This document shows positions 17,212 to 24,686 of a stretch of DNA of 54,309 nt, piece by piece. Source of the DNA: an uncultured Emergencia sp. (GTDB lineage: Bacteria; Bacillota; Clostridia; Peptostreptococcales; Anaerovoracaceae); NCBI GenBank assembly GCA_937997955.1, contig CALLDR010000181.1, positions 1 to 54,309 on the forward strand, given 5' to 3'. A model generated the notes under the pieces. The model did no database searches, was not told the origin of the DNA, and was given only the letters and a program-made list of their open reading frames with translations. Position 1 is the stretch's first letter, and each line of letters opens with the position of its first letter. Made by a program: the position numbers and the translations under genes.

Positions 17212-18753
17212 ATGGGCAAAATATACAGAGAAAAGACCGCGGTGACGCTGGGGGAACCCGTTACCCTGGAGGACTTTGTCGCGGCGGCCCGCTACGGCCT
17301 GCCGGTCCGGCTGTCTCAGGACAGCGAAGAGCGGGTGGAACGGTCGGAACAGGTTTTGAGACAGTGGATCGGCCAGGGCAGAGCCATCTACGGCGCGACC
17401 ACCGGTCTCGGCGCGCTCTGCGACTGCCCGGTCAGTCCGGAGGACGCCCTGCAGATGCAGAAGAATATCCTTCGCTCCCACGCCGTATCTGTAGGAGAGC
17501 CTTTGCGGGAGGAGCAGGCCAGAGGCGTCATGGTCCTGGTGATACAAAATCTGAGCGCGGGCCACAGCGGCGTCAGGAACTGCCTGCTGAGCAAATACAT
17601 GGAGCTGCTCAACAAAGGCGTAACGCCCTGGTCGCCGGGAAGCGGCTCTGTAGGATACCTGAGCCCGGAGGCGCATATCGCCCTGGCTTTGACGGGTGAG
17701 GGAAAGGCCTATTACAGAGGTGAGCTGACGTCGGCCTCTGAGGCGCTGGAAAAAGCCGGCGTCCAGCCTTTACAGCTGCAGCTCCGGGAGGCCCTCGCCG
17801 TAATATCGGGCACCACTTCGGCTACGGCTCTCGGCGCTCTGGCCCTCCATGACATGCTTCAGGCGGCAAAGACCGCAGATGTGATCGCGGCCATGAACGT
17901 GGAGGTTTGCGGCGGCCGGACGGAGGCCTTTCACGAAAAGGTCATGGCCGTCAGGCCCCATGAAAAGCAGGCGGACACCGCGGCCAATCTGCGGAGGCTT
18001 CTGAAGGGATCGGACTGTTCGGACAGGAAAGGGGACCGGCCCATGCAGGACCCTCTGTCCATTCGCTGTATTCCGCAGCTTCACGGCGCGGCAAAGACCC
18101 TGCTTGGCGACGCCAGGCGGACCCTTGAGATTGAAATGAACGCCTGCTGCGATAACCCGGTCATCTTCGCGGAGGACGGCGGGGAAATCTTCTCCGCGTG
18201 CAACGCTGACGCGTCCTTTACGGGCATGGCCATGGACAGCGCGGCCATCGCCGCCGCGGGTCTGGCCAAGATGTCAGAGCGGAGGACCTACCGGCTTTTG
18301 GACGGCAGCGTGCCGGGACTGCCGGAGTTTCTGATCCGGGAACCGGGCATCAACAGCGGCCTGATGATCGTCCAGTACGCGCAGGCGGGACTTCTCAACG
18401 AAATGCGCATCTTGGCGTCGCCCGCGTCTGTGGACAGCGTTCCCACCTGCGCGGGGCAGGAAGACTACGTTTCTATGGGCTACAACGCCGCGAAGAAAGC
18501 CGCTGAAATCGCGGAAAAGCTGGAATACATTCTGGCCATAGAGCTGCTGGCTGTCAGCCAGGCGGGCAATATGGGACGGGAAAAGGACAGCTTCAGTCCC
18601 TGCGTCAGAGGGCTTTTAGAGGAGACCGCAAAGATCGTTCCCGTCATCGAGAAGGACGTCTATCTTCACGGGTATATGGAGGAGCTGCGCCAGATGATCC
18701 ACTCCGGCGGGCTTCTGGCGGCGGCGGAGGAACTGGCCGGGGTCCTGGATTAG
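17212..18753 (+). CDS. histidine ammonia-lyase homologue without the MIO triad
   Basis: A 513-residue HAL/PAL-fold protein. Family motifs are YGATTGLGAL near 60, NILRSHAVSVGEPL, NLSAGHSGVR, CDNPVIF near 313 and SVDSVPTCAGQEDYVSMG near 415. The cofactor site is altered: where HALs read GSVG-ASGD-LAP-x-AH, this one reads GSVG-YLSPEAH near residues 144-154, three residues shorter, so the Ala-Ser-Gly that forms the MIO electrophile is gone. The Tyr of QDxYSxR is Leu (QDPLSIR, about 279). It cannot be a normal ammonia-lyase. Reported ergothionase, which removes trimethylamine from ergothioneine, is to my recollection a HAL-related MIO-less lyase; the betaine importer next door fits that. Start ATG 17212 lies 7 bases after the previous stop. 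Confidence 0.82.
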   Translation: MGKIYREKTAVTLGEPVTLEDFVAAARYGLPVRLSQDSEERVERSEQVLRQWIGQGRAIYGATTGLGALCDCPVSPEDALQMQKNILRSHAVSVGEPLREEQARGVMVLVIQNLSAGHSGVRNCLLSKYMELLNKGVTPWSPGSGSVGYLSPEAHIALALTGEGKAYYRGELTSASEALEKAGVQPLQLQLREALAVISGTTSATALGALALHDMLQAAKTADVIAAMNVEVCGGRTEAFHEKVMAVRPHEKQADTAANLRRLLKGSDCSDRKGDRPMQDPLSIRCIPQLHGAAKTLLGDARRTLEIEMNACCDNPVIFAEDGGEIFSACNADASFTGMAMDSAAIAAAGLAKMSERRTYRLLDGSVPGLPEFLIREPGINSGLMIVQYAQAGLLNEMRILASPASVDSVPTCAGQEDYVSMGYNAAKKAAEIAEKLEYILAIELLAVSQAGNMGREKDSFSPCVRGLLEETAKIVPVIEKDVYLHGYMEELRQMIHSGGLLAAAEELAGVLD

Positions 18754-18833
18754 AACTCGCGGCCGTTTTGCCTGTTTCGGGCTGTTCGGCCGACTTTGAC
18801 GCTTCCGCGCCCGACTTCGACTTGACCGCCTTC

Positions 18834-18866
18834 GGAACCGGCGGGCCGGCGGCGCGCACTTTTTTA
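18834..18866 (+). terminator. probable terminator of the betaine/lyase operon
   Basis: A GC-rich segment with CCGG-CGGG-CCGG self-complementarity is followed by TTTTTT (18860-18865). The structure is not a clean long stem, so this is tentative. Confidence 0.4.
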
Positions 18867-18886
18867 TTCCCAAACAGGCCGGACCG

Positions 18887-18895
18887 TGTTAAAAT
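18887..18895 (+). promoter_or_regulatory. extended -10 promoter of the carbonic anhydrase-like gene
   Basis: TGT-TAAAAT at 18887-18895 is an extended -10; no good -35 is seen. It lies 40 bases before the start codon. Confidence 0.45.
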
Positions 18896-18934
18896 GGTAT
18901 CGTATCATCTATAGATAAGGAGCTGGACGTAACA

Positions 18935-19417
18935 ATGGAACCGAGAATCAGTAAATCAGCGCATATCGCGAAAGAATCCGTCATCGTTGGAAATGTCACT
19001 GTGGGAGATGAATCCACCGTGCTGTATTATTCTGTTCTGCGGGGCGACAACGGTCCAATCATGATCGGCAGCCGGACCAACATCCAGGAGCACTGCTGCC
19101 TGCATACCGACGCCGGCCATCAGGTCAAAATCGGGGACGATGTGACCGTGGGCCACGGCTGCATCCTGCACGGCTGTCAGATCGGAAACGGGTCCATGAT
19201 CGGAATGGGAAGCATCGTCATGAACGGCGCCAAGATCGGTGCGGGCTGTCTGATCGGCGCGGGAAGCCTGGTCACAGAGAATACGGAGATCCCCGACGGC
19301 TTTCTGGCCCTTGGGAGACCGGCAAAGCCTGTCACGCCGCTGAGAAAAGACGCGGCGGAGCTTTTGATGGGAAGCGCGGCCAGATATGTGGAGACAGGCC
19401 GGCAGCTGCTGGGATAA
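18935..19417 (+). CDS. gamma carbonic anhydrase-like hexapeptide protein
   Basis: A 160-residue left-handed beta-helix protein of the YrdA/CaiE/PaaY group. Hexapeptide turns run from VIVGNVTVGDESTV to IGAGSLVTENTEIPDG. Zinc-ligand histidines are plausible in HTDAGH and VGHGCILHG, which match the family pattern. Members are gamma-class carbonic anhydrases or related proteins found beside fermentation pathways; activity is not guaranteed. It is monocistronic with its own extended -10 promoter. The ATG at 18935 is preceded by AAGGAG. Confidence 0.87.
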   Translation: MEPRISKSAHIAKESVIVGNVTVGDESTVLYYSVLRGDNGPIMIGSRTNIQEHCCLHTDAGHQVKIGDDVTVGHGCILHGCQIGNGSMIGMGSIVMNGAKIGAGCLIGAGSLVTENTEIPDGFLALGRPAKPVTPLRKDAAELLMGSAARYVETGRQLLG

Positions 19418-19463
19418 CCAGACGGGAAAAATGAAGTTGGGGCTGGCATATTGTGAAAAATAG

Positions 19464-19573
19464 TGCTAGAATAGACGTATCGGGCGGGCCCGCTGGGGCT
19501 TCGCCTCAGTTTTGATCACTGTTGCGTAACAGAGGAGCTGTGTAAATCCGAACAGATTTGCATGGCTTTTTTT
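19464..19573 (+). promoter_or_regulatory. promoter and structured leader of the AEC transporter
   Basis: Extended -10 TGC-TAGAAT (19464-19472) is followed by a 90-base leader. The leader has a GGGCGGGCCCGC / GGGGCTTCGCCTC stem region and ends in a hairpin (AGCTGTGTAAATC / GATTTGCATGGCT, 19536-19567) followed by seven T, only 20 bases before the ribosome binding site. This is terminator-like, so expression may be controlled by attenuation or a riboswitch; I cannot assign a known class. Confidence 0.55.
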
Positions 19574-19593
19574 CGTGTAAAGGAGGAATTGAA

Positions 19594-20535
19594 ATGGAAC
19601 AGTTTTTCATAGCCTTAACCCAGATCGGCATCTTTCTCCTGCTGATCTGCATAGGCGTCGTCACGGTTAAAGTTAAGATCCTGGACACCCATTCCCTGGC
19701 GTCCGTATCAAAGCTGGTCATACAGGTATCCCTTCCGTCCTACATCTTCATCAATGCCATCGCCAGCGCCACCAGGCAGAGCCTGATGGACAGCCTGATG
19801 ATCGTACCCATCGCCGTCGCTTTGTACATCGTTCTCGTCATCGTCTCCGCCGTCATCGAAAGGGTGTTCAGGCTGCGGGGAAACCGAAAGAGGGTCTTCC
19901 GGGCGTCCCTGATCTTCGGGAACATCGGATTTATGGGGATCCCCCTTGTCACAGCCATTTATCCGGACACCGCCCTTCTCTACGTTTCCATCTTTACCAT
20001 CGTGGACCAGCTGGCGTTCTGGACCTACGGCGTGCTGCTGACAAAGCCGGCGGAGGAGAAACAAAAGATTTCCCTCGCCAATCTGAAAAATCTTCTTTCT
20101 CCGCCTCTGCTGGCCATCGTTCTCGCCATCGTCTTCATCATGGCTCAGATACAGCTTCCAGAGGTGCTCACCTCGGCCCTCATGGCCATGGGGAATACCA
20201 GTATGCCGCTGGCCCTGGTATACATCGGAGGGATCCTGTGCACTCTGGATATCAGGCCGGTCCTCAGGTGCGGTGAGCTTTACGCGGGGATTGTCATAAA
20301 GATGATCCTGCTGCCGGTGGGCTGCTACGTGGTCATGGCTTCCATGGGTATGGCCGGCGATATGGCGGGCACCCTGGCTTTCCTCGTGGCCCTGCCGGGC
20401 ATTGAAATGGTGCCGATGCTGGCCAAGGAAAGCGGTTCCGACGGTGACTACGCTGTCTGCGCCATCATGATGACCACCATAGCCTGCCTTTTGACCCTGC
20501 CTCTGGTCTCGCTGTGCATCACCTTGCTGGGCTGA
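19594..20535 (+). CDS. AEC (auxin efflux carrier) family transporter
   Basis: A 313-residue membrane transporter of the AEC/BASS-like type with about ten hydrophobic spans. Two halves are visible, with GNIGFMGIPLVTAIYPD in the first and the LVALPGIEMVPMLAKESGSDGDYA segment near the end that matches the second-half crossover helix. Bacterial AEC proteins move malate, malonate or other dicarboxylic and amino acids; the substrate is unknown here. The ATG at 19594 follows AAGGAGGAATTGAA; an upstream ATG at 19558 lies in the leader terminator and is unlikely. Expression probably depends on the terminator-bearing leader. Confidence 0.85.
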   Translation: MEQFFIALTQIGIFLLLICIGVVTVKVKILDTHSLASVSKLVIQVSLPSYIFINAIASATRQSLMDSLMIVPIAVALYIVLVIVSAVIERVFRLRGNRKRVFRASLIFGNIGFMGIPLVTAIYPDTALLYVSIFTIVDQLAFWTYGVLLTKPAEEKQKISLANLKNLLSPPLLAIVLAIVFIMAQIQLPEVLTSALMAMGNTSMPLALVYIGGILCTLDIRPVLRCGELYAGIVIKMILLPVGCYVVMASMGMAGDMAGTLAFLVALPGIEMVPMLAKESGSDGDYAVCAIMMTTIACLLTLPLVSLCITLLG

Positions 20536-20571
20536 TCCCGCGGCCGGGCCTGTGCTCTCACGCGGAACGGC

Positions 20572-20707
20572 CCTGAGCAAAAGGAGAAACGATCCCGAAC
20601 AAAAGGTGAAATGACCCGAGCAAAAGGTGAAATGGGCCGGAACAAAGGGCGGAACAACCCGGACAAAAGTCAGAATGGCCTGAGAAAAACGCAAAATGAC
20701 CTGACCG
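20572..20707 (+). repeat. six imperfect 21-22-bp tandem units
   Basis: Units beginning CCTGAG, CCCGAA, CCCGAG, GCCGGA, CCCGGA and CCTGAG at 20572, 20594, 20615, 20636, 20658 and 20679, of the form CCCGAGCAAAAGGTGAAATG. They fill the gap between the AEC gene and its terminator. The last partial unit (CCTGACCG) forms the left arm of the terminator stem. Confidence 0.8.
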
Positions 20708-20735
20708 TGCGGCTTCGCATTGTCAGGCCATTTTT
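20694..20735 (+). terminator. terminator after the AEC gene
   Basis: AATGACCTGACCGTGCG pairs with CGCATTGTCAGGCCATT around a GCTT loop, followed by TTTTT. Strong stem and U-run. The gap from here to 20830 shows no gene. Confidence 0.8.
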
Positions 20736-20830
20736 GATATTAGGAGAATTTGGCTTTGTAGTTGTTCAGTATGGAATAACTGTATCTAAGGATTTAACGA
20801 TTATTTAAGGATTTGACGTCAGGAATCTGA

Positions 20831-21622
20831 CTATTTCCTCGCGGCTACAGCGTCTGCCAGGCCTTTGCCGTATGCGACCAGCGTACCGCGCAGGATACCG
20901 ATGTCTGTAGGCACGAAGATGCACTTAGCGCCTTTGTCCAGCAGGCCAGGAATGTCGTCCGGACCCATGGCGAAGTACGCGTTGTAGTTGCCCCGGGCTG
21001 CCAGTATTTTGTTGGATTTGCTCAGGACTTCTCTGATCTCGTCTGTGCGGGTAACGCCGCCCAGGCCCATGGACGCGGACAGGTCTACAGGTCCGATGTG
21101 TACGATGTCGACGCCTTCCAGGTCAGCGATCTGCTCGATCTCGTTGACGCCGTCCATGGATTCGACGGTGATGATGACCATGGAGTTTTCATTGGCCCAC
21201 TTCATGTACTCTTCGGTGCCCATGCCGTCTCTTACGCCGTAGTCGCTGGCTCTGCATTCGCTGCTGAGACCTTTGTGGCCCATGGTAGGGTATTTCACCG
21301 CGCCGACCACAGCCTTCGCCTCTTCTACGCCGTGGCATACGGTGGAGCAGAGTCCGTCGAAGCCGAACTGCATGTAACGACCGATGATCTCAGGGTCCTT
21401 GATGGAGGTGCGGAGGACCGCCGCTTTGCCGTGCATCTGGACGGCTCTGATACAGTCGACCAGCTTGCTGTCGTCAAAGGTCATGTGCTCGTTGTCGATG
21501 AGGACGACGTCGACGCCCGCGATAGCCATCAGCTCGGCTACGCTCGGATCTGCGATGGTGAGACCTGCGAACAGTAAAGGCTCGTTATTCTTGATTTTTT
21601 CTTTTGCCATATTCTTAAACAT
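20831..21622 (-). CDS. HpcH/HpaI-family aldolase
   Basis: A 263-residue class II (metal-dependent) pyruvate aldolase of the HpaI/2-keto-3-deoxy-L-rhamnonate type. The catalytic His is in IDNEHMTFDD, the pyruvate-binding Arg in AVLRTSI, and the metal ligands Glu and Asp are in TVESMDGVNEIEQIADL and HIGPVDLSASMG. It should split a 4-hydroxy-2-oxo acid into pyruvate and an aldehyde. The frame extends upstream to 21781, but only ATG 21622 has a ribosome binding site (AGAGGTAACAAC) and the extra part would cover the promoter. It shares the CTAG operator with the TetR gene and the reductase operon, so it likely feeds the same pathway. Confidence 0.88.
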   Translation of the reverse strand: MFKNMAKEKIKNNEPLLFAGLTIADPSVAELMAIAGVDVVLIDNEHMTFDDSKLVDCIRAVQMHGKAAVLRTSIKDPEIIGRYMQFGFDGLCSTVCHGVEEAKAVVGAVKYPTMGHKGLSSECRASDYGVRDGMGTEEYMKWANENSMVIITVESMDGVNEIEQIADLEGVDIVHIGPVDLSASMGLGGVTRTDEIREVLSKSNKILAARGNYNAYFAMGPDDIPGLLDKGAKCIFVPTDIGILRGTLVAYGKGLADAVAARK

Positions 21623-21720
21623 GTTGTTACCTCTTTTCCTTTTCATCGTGTGATGGGCACTTTCGCTGTGCCGGTTCGTTTGTATAGTGGAAAATGGAGA
21701 AGAGCCTTGCAGTGCTAAAA

Positions 21721-21781
21721 CTAGACTGAAACCTAGGTTATGAACTAAACATAGGATAGCACAGGCGAAGAGATCTGTCAA
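21721..21781 (-). promoter_or_regulatory. aldolase promoter with three CTAG-type operator cores
   Basis: On the minus strand TTGACA (21776-21781), a 17-bp spacer and TATCCT (21753-21758). Downstream are cores at 21721 (CTAG), 21733 (CTAG inside the palindrome AACCTAGGTT) and 21745 (CTAA), spaced exactly 12 bp. The same array occurs at two other promoters. Confidence 0.75.
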
Positions 21782-21832
21782 GAGGAAACTTGTCCTTTTT
21801 CAAATTTTTTCTGAATTTTTGTGAATCAGGTG

Positions 21833-21899
21833 TTGAAATCTTCAGGAAGCTGACATATAATATCAATAAATCTAGATTTAAAACTAGGTTAAAAACTAG
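21833..21899 (+). promoter_or_regulatory. tetR promoter with three CTAG operator cores
   Basis: TTGAAA (21833-21838), a 17-bp spacer and a perfect TATAAT (21856-21861). CTAG cores follow at 21872, 21884 and 21896 (contexts TCTAGATT, AAACTAGGTT, AAACTAGGAA), exactly 12 bp apart, starting about 10 bases after the -10. This fits autorepression by the TetR protein. Confidence 0.8.
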
Positions 21900-21950
21900 G
21901 AAAATCATCAATAGAAATCAATAGAATTAGAATACAGCAAGGAGGTCAGC

Positions 21951-22607
21951 ATGGCTGAATTAGTTAAGAAGAGAACCAAGAGAGATATTGAATCGGAACG
22001 GAAAAGGAAAAAGATCTATGAAGAGGGCATCAAGCTGTTCCGCACCTATGGCTACGATAATACGACCCTGGAGGATATACGGCAGGCTTCCGGCATGAGC
22101 CGGGGATCCATCTACCACTTCTTCTCCAAGAAGAGGGATATCCTGTACTATTTCTTCGCGGAAACCAGCAAGGAGGCTATGAACAGCCTGGTGATCAATG
22201 ACGAGAACCTGATGAAACCGGCCCGGGCCATTCAGGATTATACCGTCAAGGTGGCGGAGGCCAACGAGGCCCTGGGATACGATCTGGCCTGCGTCATGCA
22301 GGACGCCTATCTGGACGCCTCAGACGATACCAGGTTCAGCAGCAAGTTCGTGCACGATATCGCGGTCTTCATCGAGGCGGCCCAGGAAAAGGGCACCTGC
22401 AAAGGAGACATCGACCCCATCGAAGCGGCTCATTGTATTCATATCGCTTCTGCCGGCATGTTCCGGAAGTGGATCATCGATTCTGGGAAATTCCCTCTGG
22501 GAGCGGCGACGGAGTGGTACATGCCGTTTATCATCAACGATTTCGTCGAGGAAAAATACAAGGTGACGAGGACCGGGGATTGTCCCGTCCGGTTCAAGGT
22601 CCTCTGA
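21951..22607 (+). CDS. TetR-family transcriptional repressor
   Basis: A 218-residue TetR regulator. The N-terminal helix-turn-helix is typical: KKIYEEGIKLFRTYGYDNTTLEDIRQASGMSRGSIYHFFSKKRDILYYFF. The C-terminal ligand domain is unassigned. It sits between the divergent aldolase gene and the reductase operon, and all three have promoters with 12-bp-spaced CTAG cores, so it is the obvious candidate to bind them. ATG 21951 follows AAGGAGGTCAGC. The ligand may be a pathway intermediate or a MATE substrate. Confidence 0.9.
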   Translation: MAELVKKRTKRDIESERKRKKIYEEGIKLFRTYGYDNTTLEDIRQASGMSRGSIYHFFSKKRDILYYFFAETSKEAMNSLVINDENLMKPARAIQDYTVKVAEANEALGYDLACVMQDAYLDASDDTRFSSKFVHDIAVFIEAAQEKGTCKGDIDPIEAAHCIHIASAGMFRKWIIDSGKFPLGAATEWYMPFIINDFVEEKYKVTRTGDCPVRFKVL

Positions 22608-22744
22608 GGCCGCAGATCCTCTGGCGCCTTGTCCAGGCTCTCGGCGCTGATCCGGCGCTTTTAAAGCTCCCCCCCTTAGGCGCGGCGGGGATTCGAAGCA
22701 GGAAAAATACAGCAGAAGAAAGCAGTAAAGAGAAGGAAACGTTT

Positions 22745-22772
22745 AAAGCCCCGCGGCGCGCCGCGGGGCTTT
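22745..22772. terminator. perfect 28-bp palindromic bidirectional terminator
   Basis: AAAGCCCCGCGGCG followed directly by its complement CGCCGCGGGGCTTT. It sits between the convergent tetR and MATE genes and has T-runs both ways, so it can end both transcripts. Confidence 0.8.
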
Positions 22773-22807
22773 GCTGATGGCATGTGTATATATGTGCCGT
22801 GTATGCG

Positions 22808-24169
22808 TCATGAAATTTTTTGGAAGACGAAGCCGCTTTTGACCTTTCGCGTTCTCCAAATGAGGAATCCGGCGCAGATGAACACCTGGACCGCGGTTGC
22901 GCCTGGAATGGCAAGGCCCAGGATCAGCAGAGAACCGCCGGCGATGCGGCTCAGCAGCATGGCCATCAGAAGGCGGACGCCGAAGGCACCGATCAGCCCC
23001 TGAACCATGACGAAGAAAGTATGGCCGCAGCCGTTGAAGTAGCCTACACAGCAGAATACCAGGCACTGGAGCAGGCAGTCGACACCGTAGGCTTTGAGGT
23101 AGTCCGCCGCTCCGGCGATGACAGCCGCCTCCTTAGAGAAGATCCCCGCGAGGACATCACCGTGGAAAAAGGTCATCCAGGCGACGATCAACCCCACCGC
23201 CAGAGAAGACAGGATACCGCACAGCAGAGCCCGGCGCGCCCGGGTCTCCCTGCCCGCGCCGATGTTCTGGGCCACAAAGGCGGACATCGCCTGCATGTAG
23301 GCCGAAGGCACGACCACCAGGAAAACGCTCACCTTGCCGCCTACGCCTACGCTGGCGGACATGATCGTCCCCATGGAATTGGCGATGGTGACCAAAACCA
23401 GAAACGAAATATTATGCAGCAGGTCCTGAAGGGCCGCGGGCGTTCCGATCTTCAGAATACTGCGGTTGATTTCTCTGTTAAAGTGAATATCCTCCTTTGA
23501 CAGAGAAAAAGGCAGCTGCCTTCGGCGGATAATCAGCAGCGACAGCGCCACGCTGACCGCCTGGGCCGCGACTGTGGCGACAGCGGCTCCGGTTACGCCC
23601 ATGCCCAGCCCGCCTACCAGCAGCAGGTCTCCCGCGATGTTTACCGCGCAGGCGATAGCTACCGTGATCAGCGGCATCTTGGAATCCCCAAGGCCCCGGA
23701 AAATGCTGCCGACCAGATTATAGCCGATGATGAACAGGGAGCCGACGCCGCAGATCCGCAGATACCGCACCGTGCCGTCAAAGGCGTCCGGCGGAGCGTG
23801 CACCCCTCTTGCGATCGATGGCGCACCCAGAAGCATGCCTGCCGTAAGGACCAGCGCCGCCACGACAAAGAGACATATTCCGCTTCCCACCGTTTTGCCG
23901 GCATCCTCCGGCCGGCCGTCGCCGATCTGCTGTCCGATGCGGACCGTGATACCCATGGCGAGACCGATGATCACGGCCGAGACCATGAACATGATCTGAC
24001 TGCCGGTGGCCGCGGCGGAGATATCTGCCGCGGTACCGAATCTGCCGACCATCTGCAGGTCTACCGCGCCGTACATGTCCTGCAGCAGGATCGCCAGCAG
24101 CACAGGCATGGCGAATTTTGTCAGCGTGGACAGGATCGGACCTTCCGTAAAATTCTGTTTTGCTTTCAT
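22808..24169 (-). CDS. MATE-family multidrug/organic cation exporter
   Basis: A 453-residue, twelve-span MATE transporter (NorM/DinF-like, MatE Pfam twice). The N-terminal KQNFTEGPILSTLTKFAMPVLLAILLQ and GIFRGLGDSK-like FRGLGDSKMP motif are characteristic. It would export a drug or metabolite using Na+ or H+. ATG 24169 follows GGAGAAAAAACCT. It lies inside the TetR-controlled neighbourhood but has its own promoter without CTAG cores, so it may not belong to that regulon. Confidence 0.9.
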   Translation of the reverse strand: MKAKQNFTEGPILSTLTKFAMPVLLAILLQDMYGAVDLQMVGRFGTAADISAAATGSQIMFMVSAVIIGLAMGITVRIGQQIGDGRPEDAGKTVGSGICLFVVAALVLTAGMLLGAPSIARGVHAPPDAFDGTVRYLRICGVGSLFIIGYNLVGSIFRGLGDSKMPLITVAIACAVNIAGDLLLVGGLGMGVTGAAVATVAAQAVSVALSLLIIRRRQLPFSLSKEDIHFNREINRSILKIGTPAALQDLLHNISFLVLVTIANSMGTIMSASVGVGGKVSVFLVVVPSAYMQAMSAFVAQNIGAGRETRARRALLCGILSSLAVGLIVAWMTFFHGDVLAGIFSKEAAVIAGAADYLKAYGVDCLLQCLVFCCVGYFNGCGHTFFVMVQGLIGAFGVRLLMAMLLSRIAGGSLLILGLAIPGATAVQVFICAGFLIWRTRKVKSGFVFQKIS

Positions 24170-24283
24170 AGGTTTTTTCTCCCGAATGTTGAGAAATTCC
24201 AGTACAGACTGTCCAACCGTTTCGCCGAAAAAAATCCTTCCAAATGATTTTCCTGAATGATTCTCCTAATTTTATAGTTTCTC

Positions 24284-24312
24284 ATTATAAGCCGGATTTG
24301 CCTTTTTCGCAA
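24284..24312 (-). promoter_or_regulatory. MATE gene promoter
   Basis: On the minus strand TTGCGA (24307-24312), 17-bp spacer and TATAAT (24284-24289), about 115 bases before the start codon. Confidence 0.6.
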
Positions 24313-24345
24313 GACAGAATTTGCTCGGTCCGGGACTGAGAAGGG

Positions 24346-24386
24346 CCGGGGAGAGACTTTCCCGGACGTCCGGCTTTCTTTTTTTG
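24346..24386 (+). terminator. terminator-like element before the reductase operon promoter
   Basis: CCGGG...CCCGG stem merging into the 12-bp palindrome CCGGACGTCCGG (24362-24373), followed by CTTTCTTTTTTT. No gene precedes it on the plus strand, so it either insulates the promoter from read-through or ends an unseen small transcript. Confidence 0.5.
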
Positions 24387-24462
24387 TCCAAAAATCTGTT
24401 GAATTTTCAACGTGAACAAAGGTGATCTCAAAGAACAAACAAAAAACAAAACAAAAAAGGTA

Positions 24463-24533
24463 TTGACAAAAAAATCAGAATATGATAAGTTTAGAACAGA
24501 AACTAGGATAGAGCCTAGTAATAAACCTAGGAT
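24463..24533 (+). promoter_or_regulatory. catabolic operon promoter with three CTAG operator cores
   Basis: TTGACA (24463-24468), 17-bp spacer, TAAGTT (24486-24491). CTAG cores lie at 24503, 24515 and 24527 (contexts AAACTAGGAT, GCCTAGTA, AAACCTAGGAT), exactly 12 bp apart and beginning about 11 bases after the -10, the same geometry as at tetR. The 150 bases from here to the gene are a long A-rich leader. Confidence 0.8.
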
Positions 24534-24686
24534 ATGAATGGAAACGCCGCTGCCGGCCATTGGCAGCCGCGGCGGCCAAAAGAACTAAAGAAATGAACTA
24601 AAAATGAACAACAGCAAAACAAACAACAGAAAGCAAAAACTTGTAAACAGCAACGGAAAAGAGTAAATCTTTCGGAGGAGATTATT

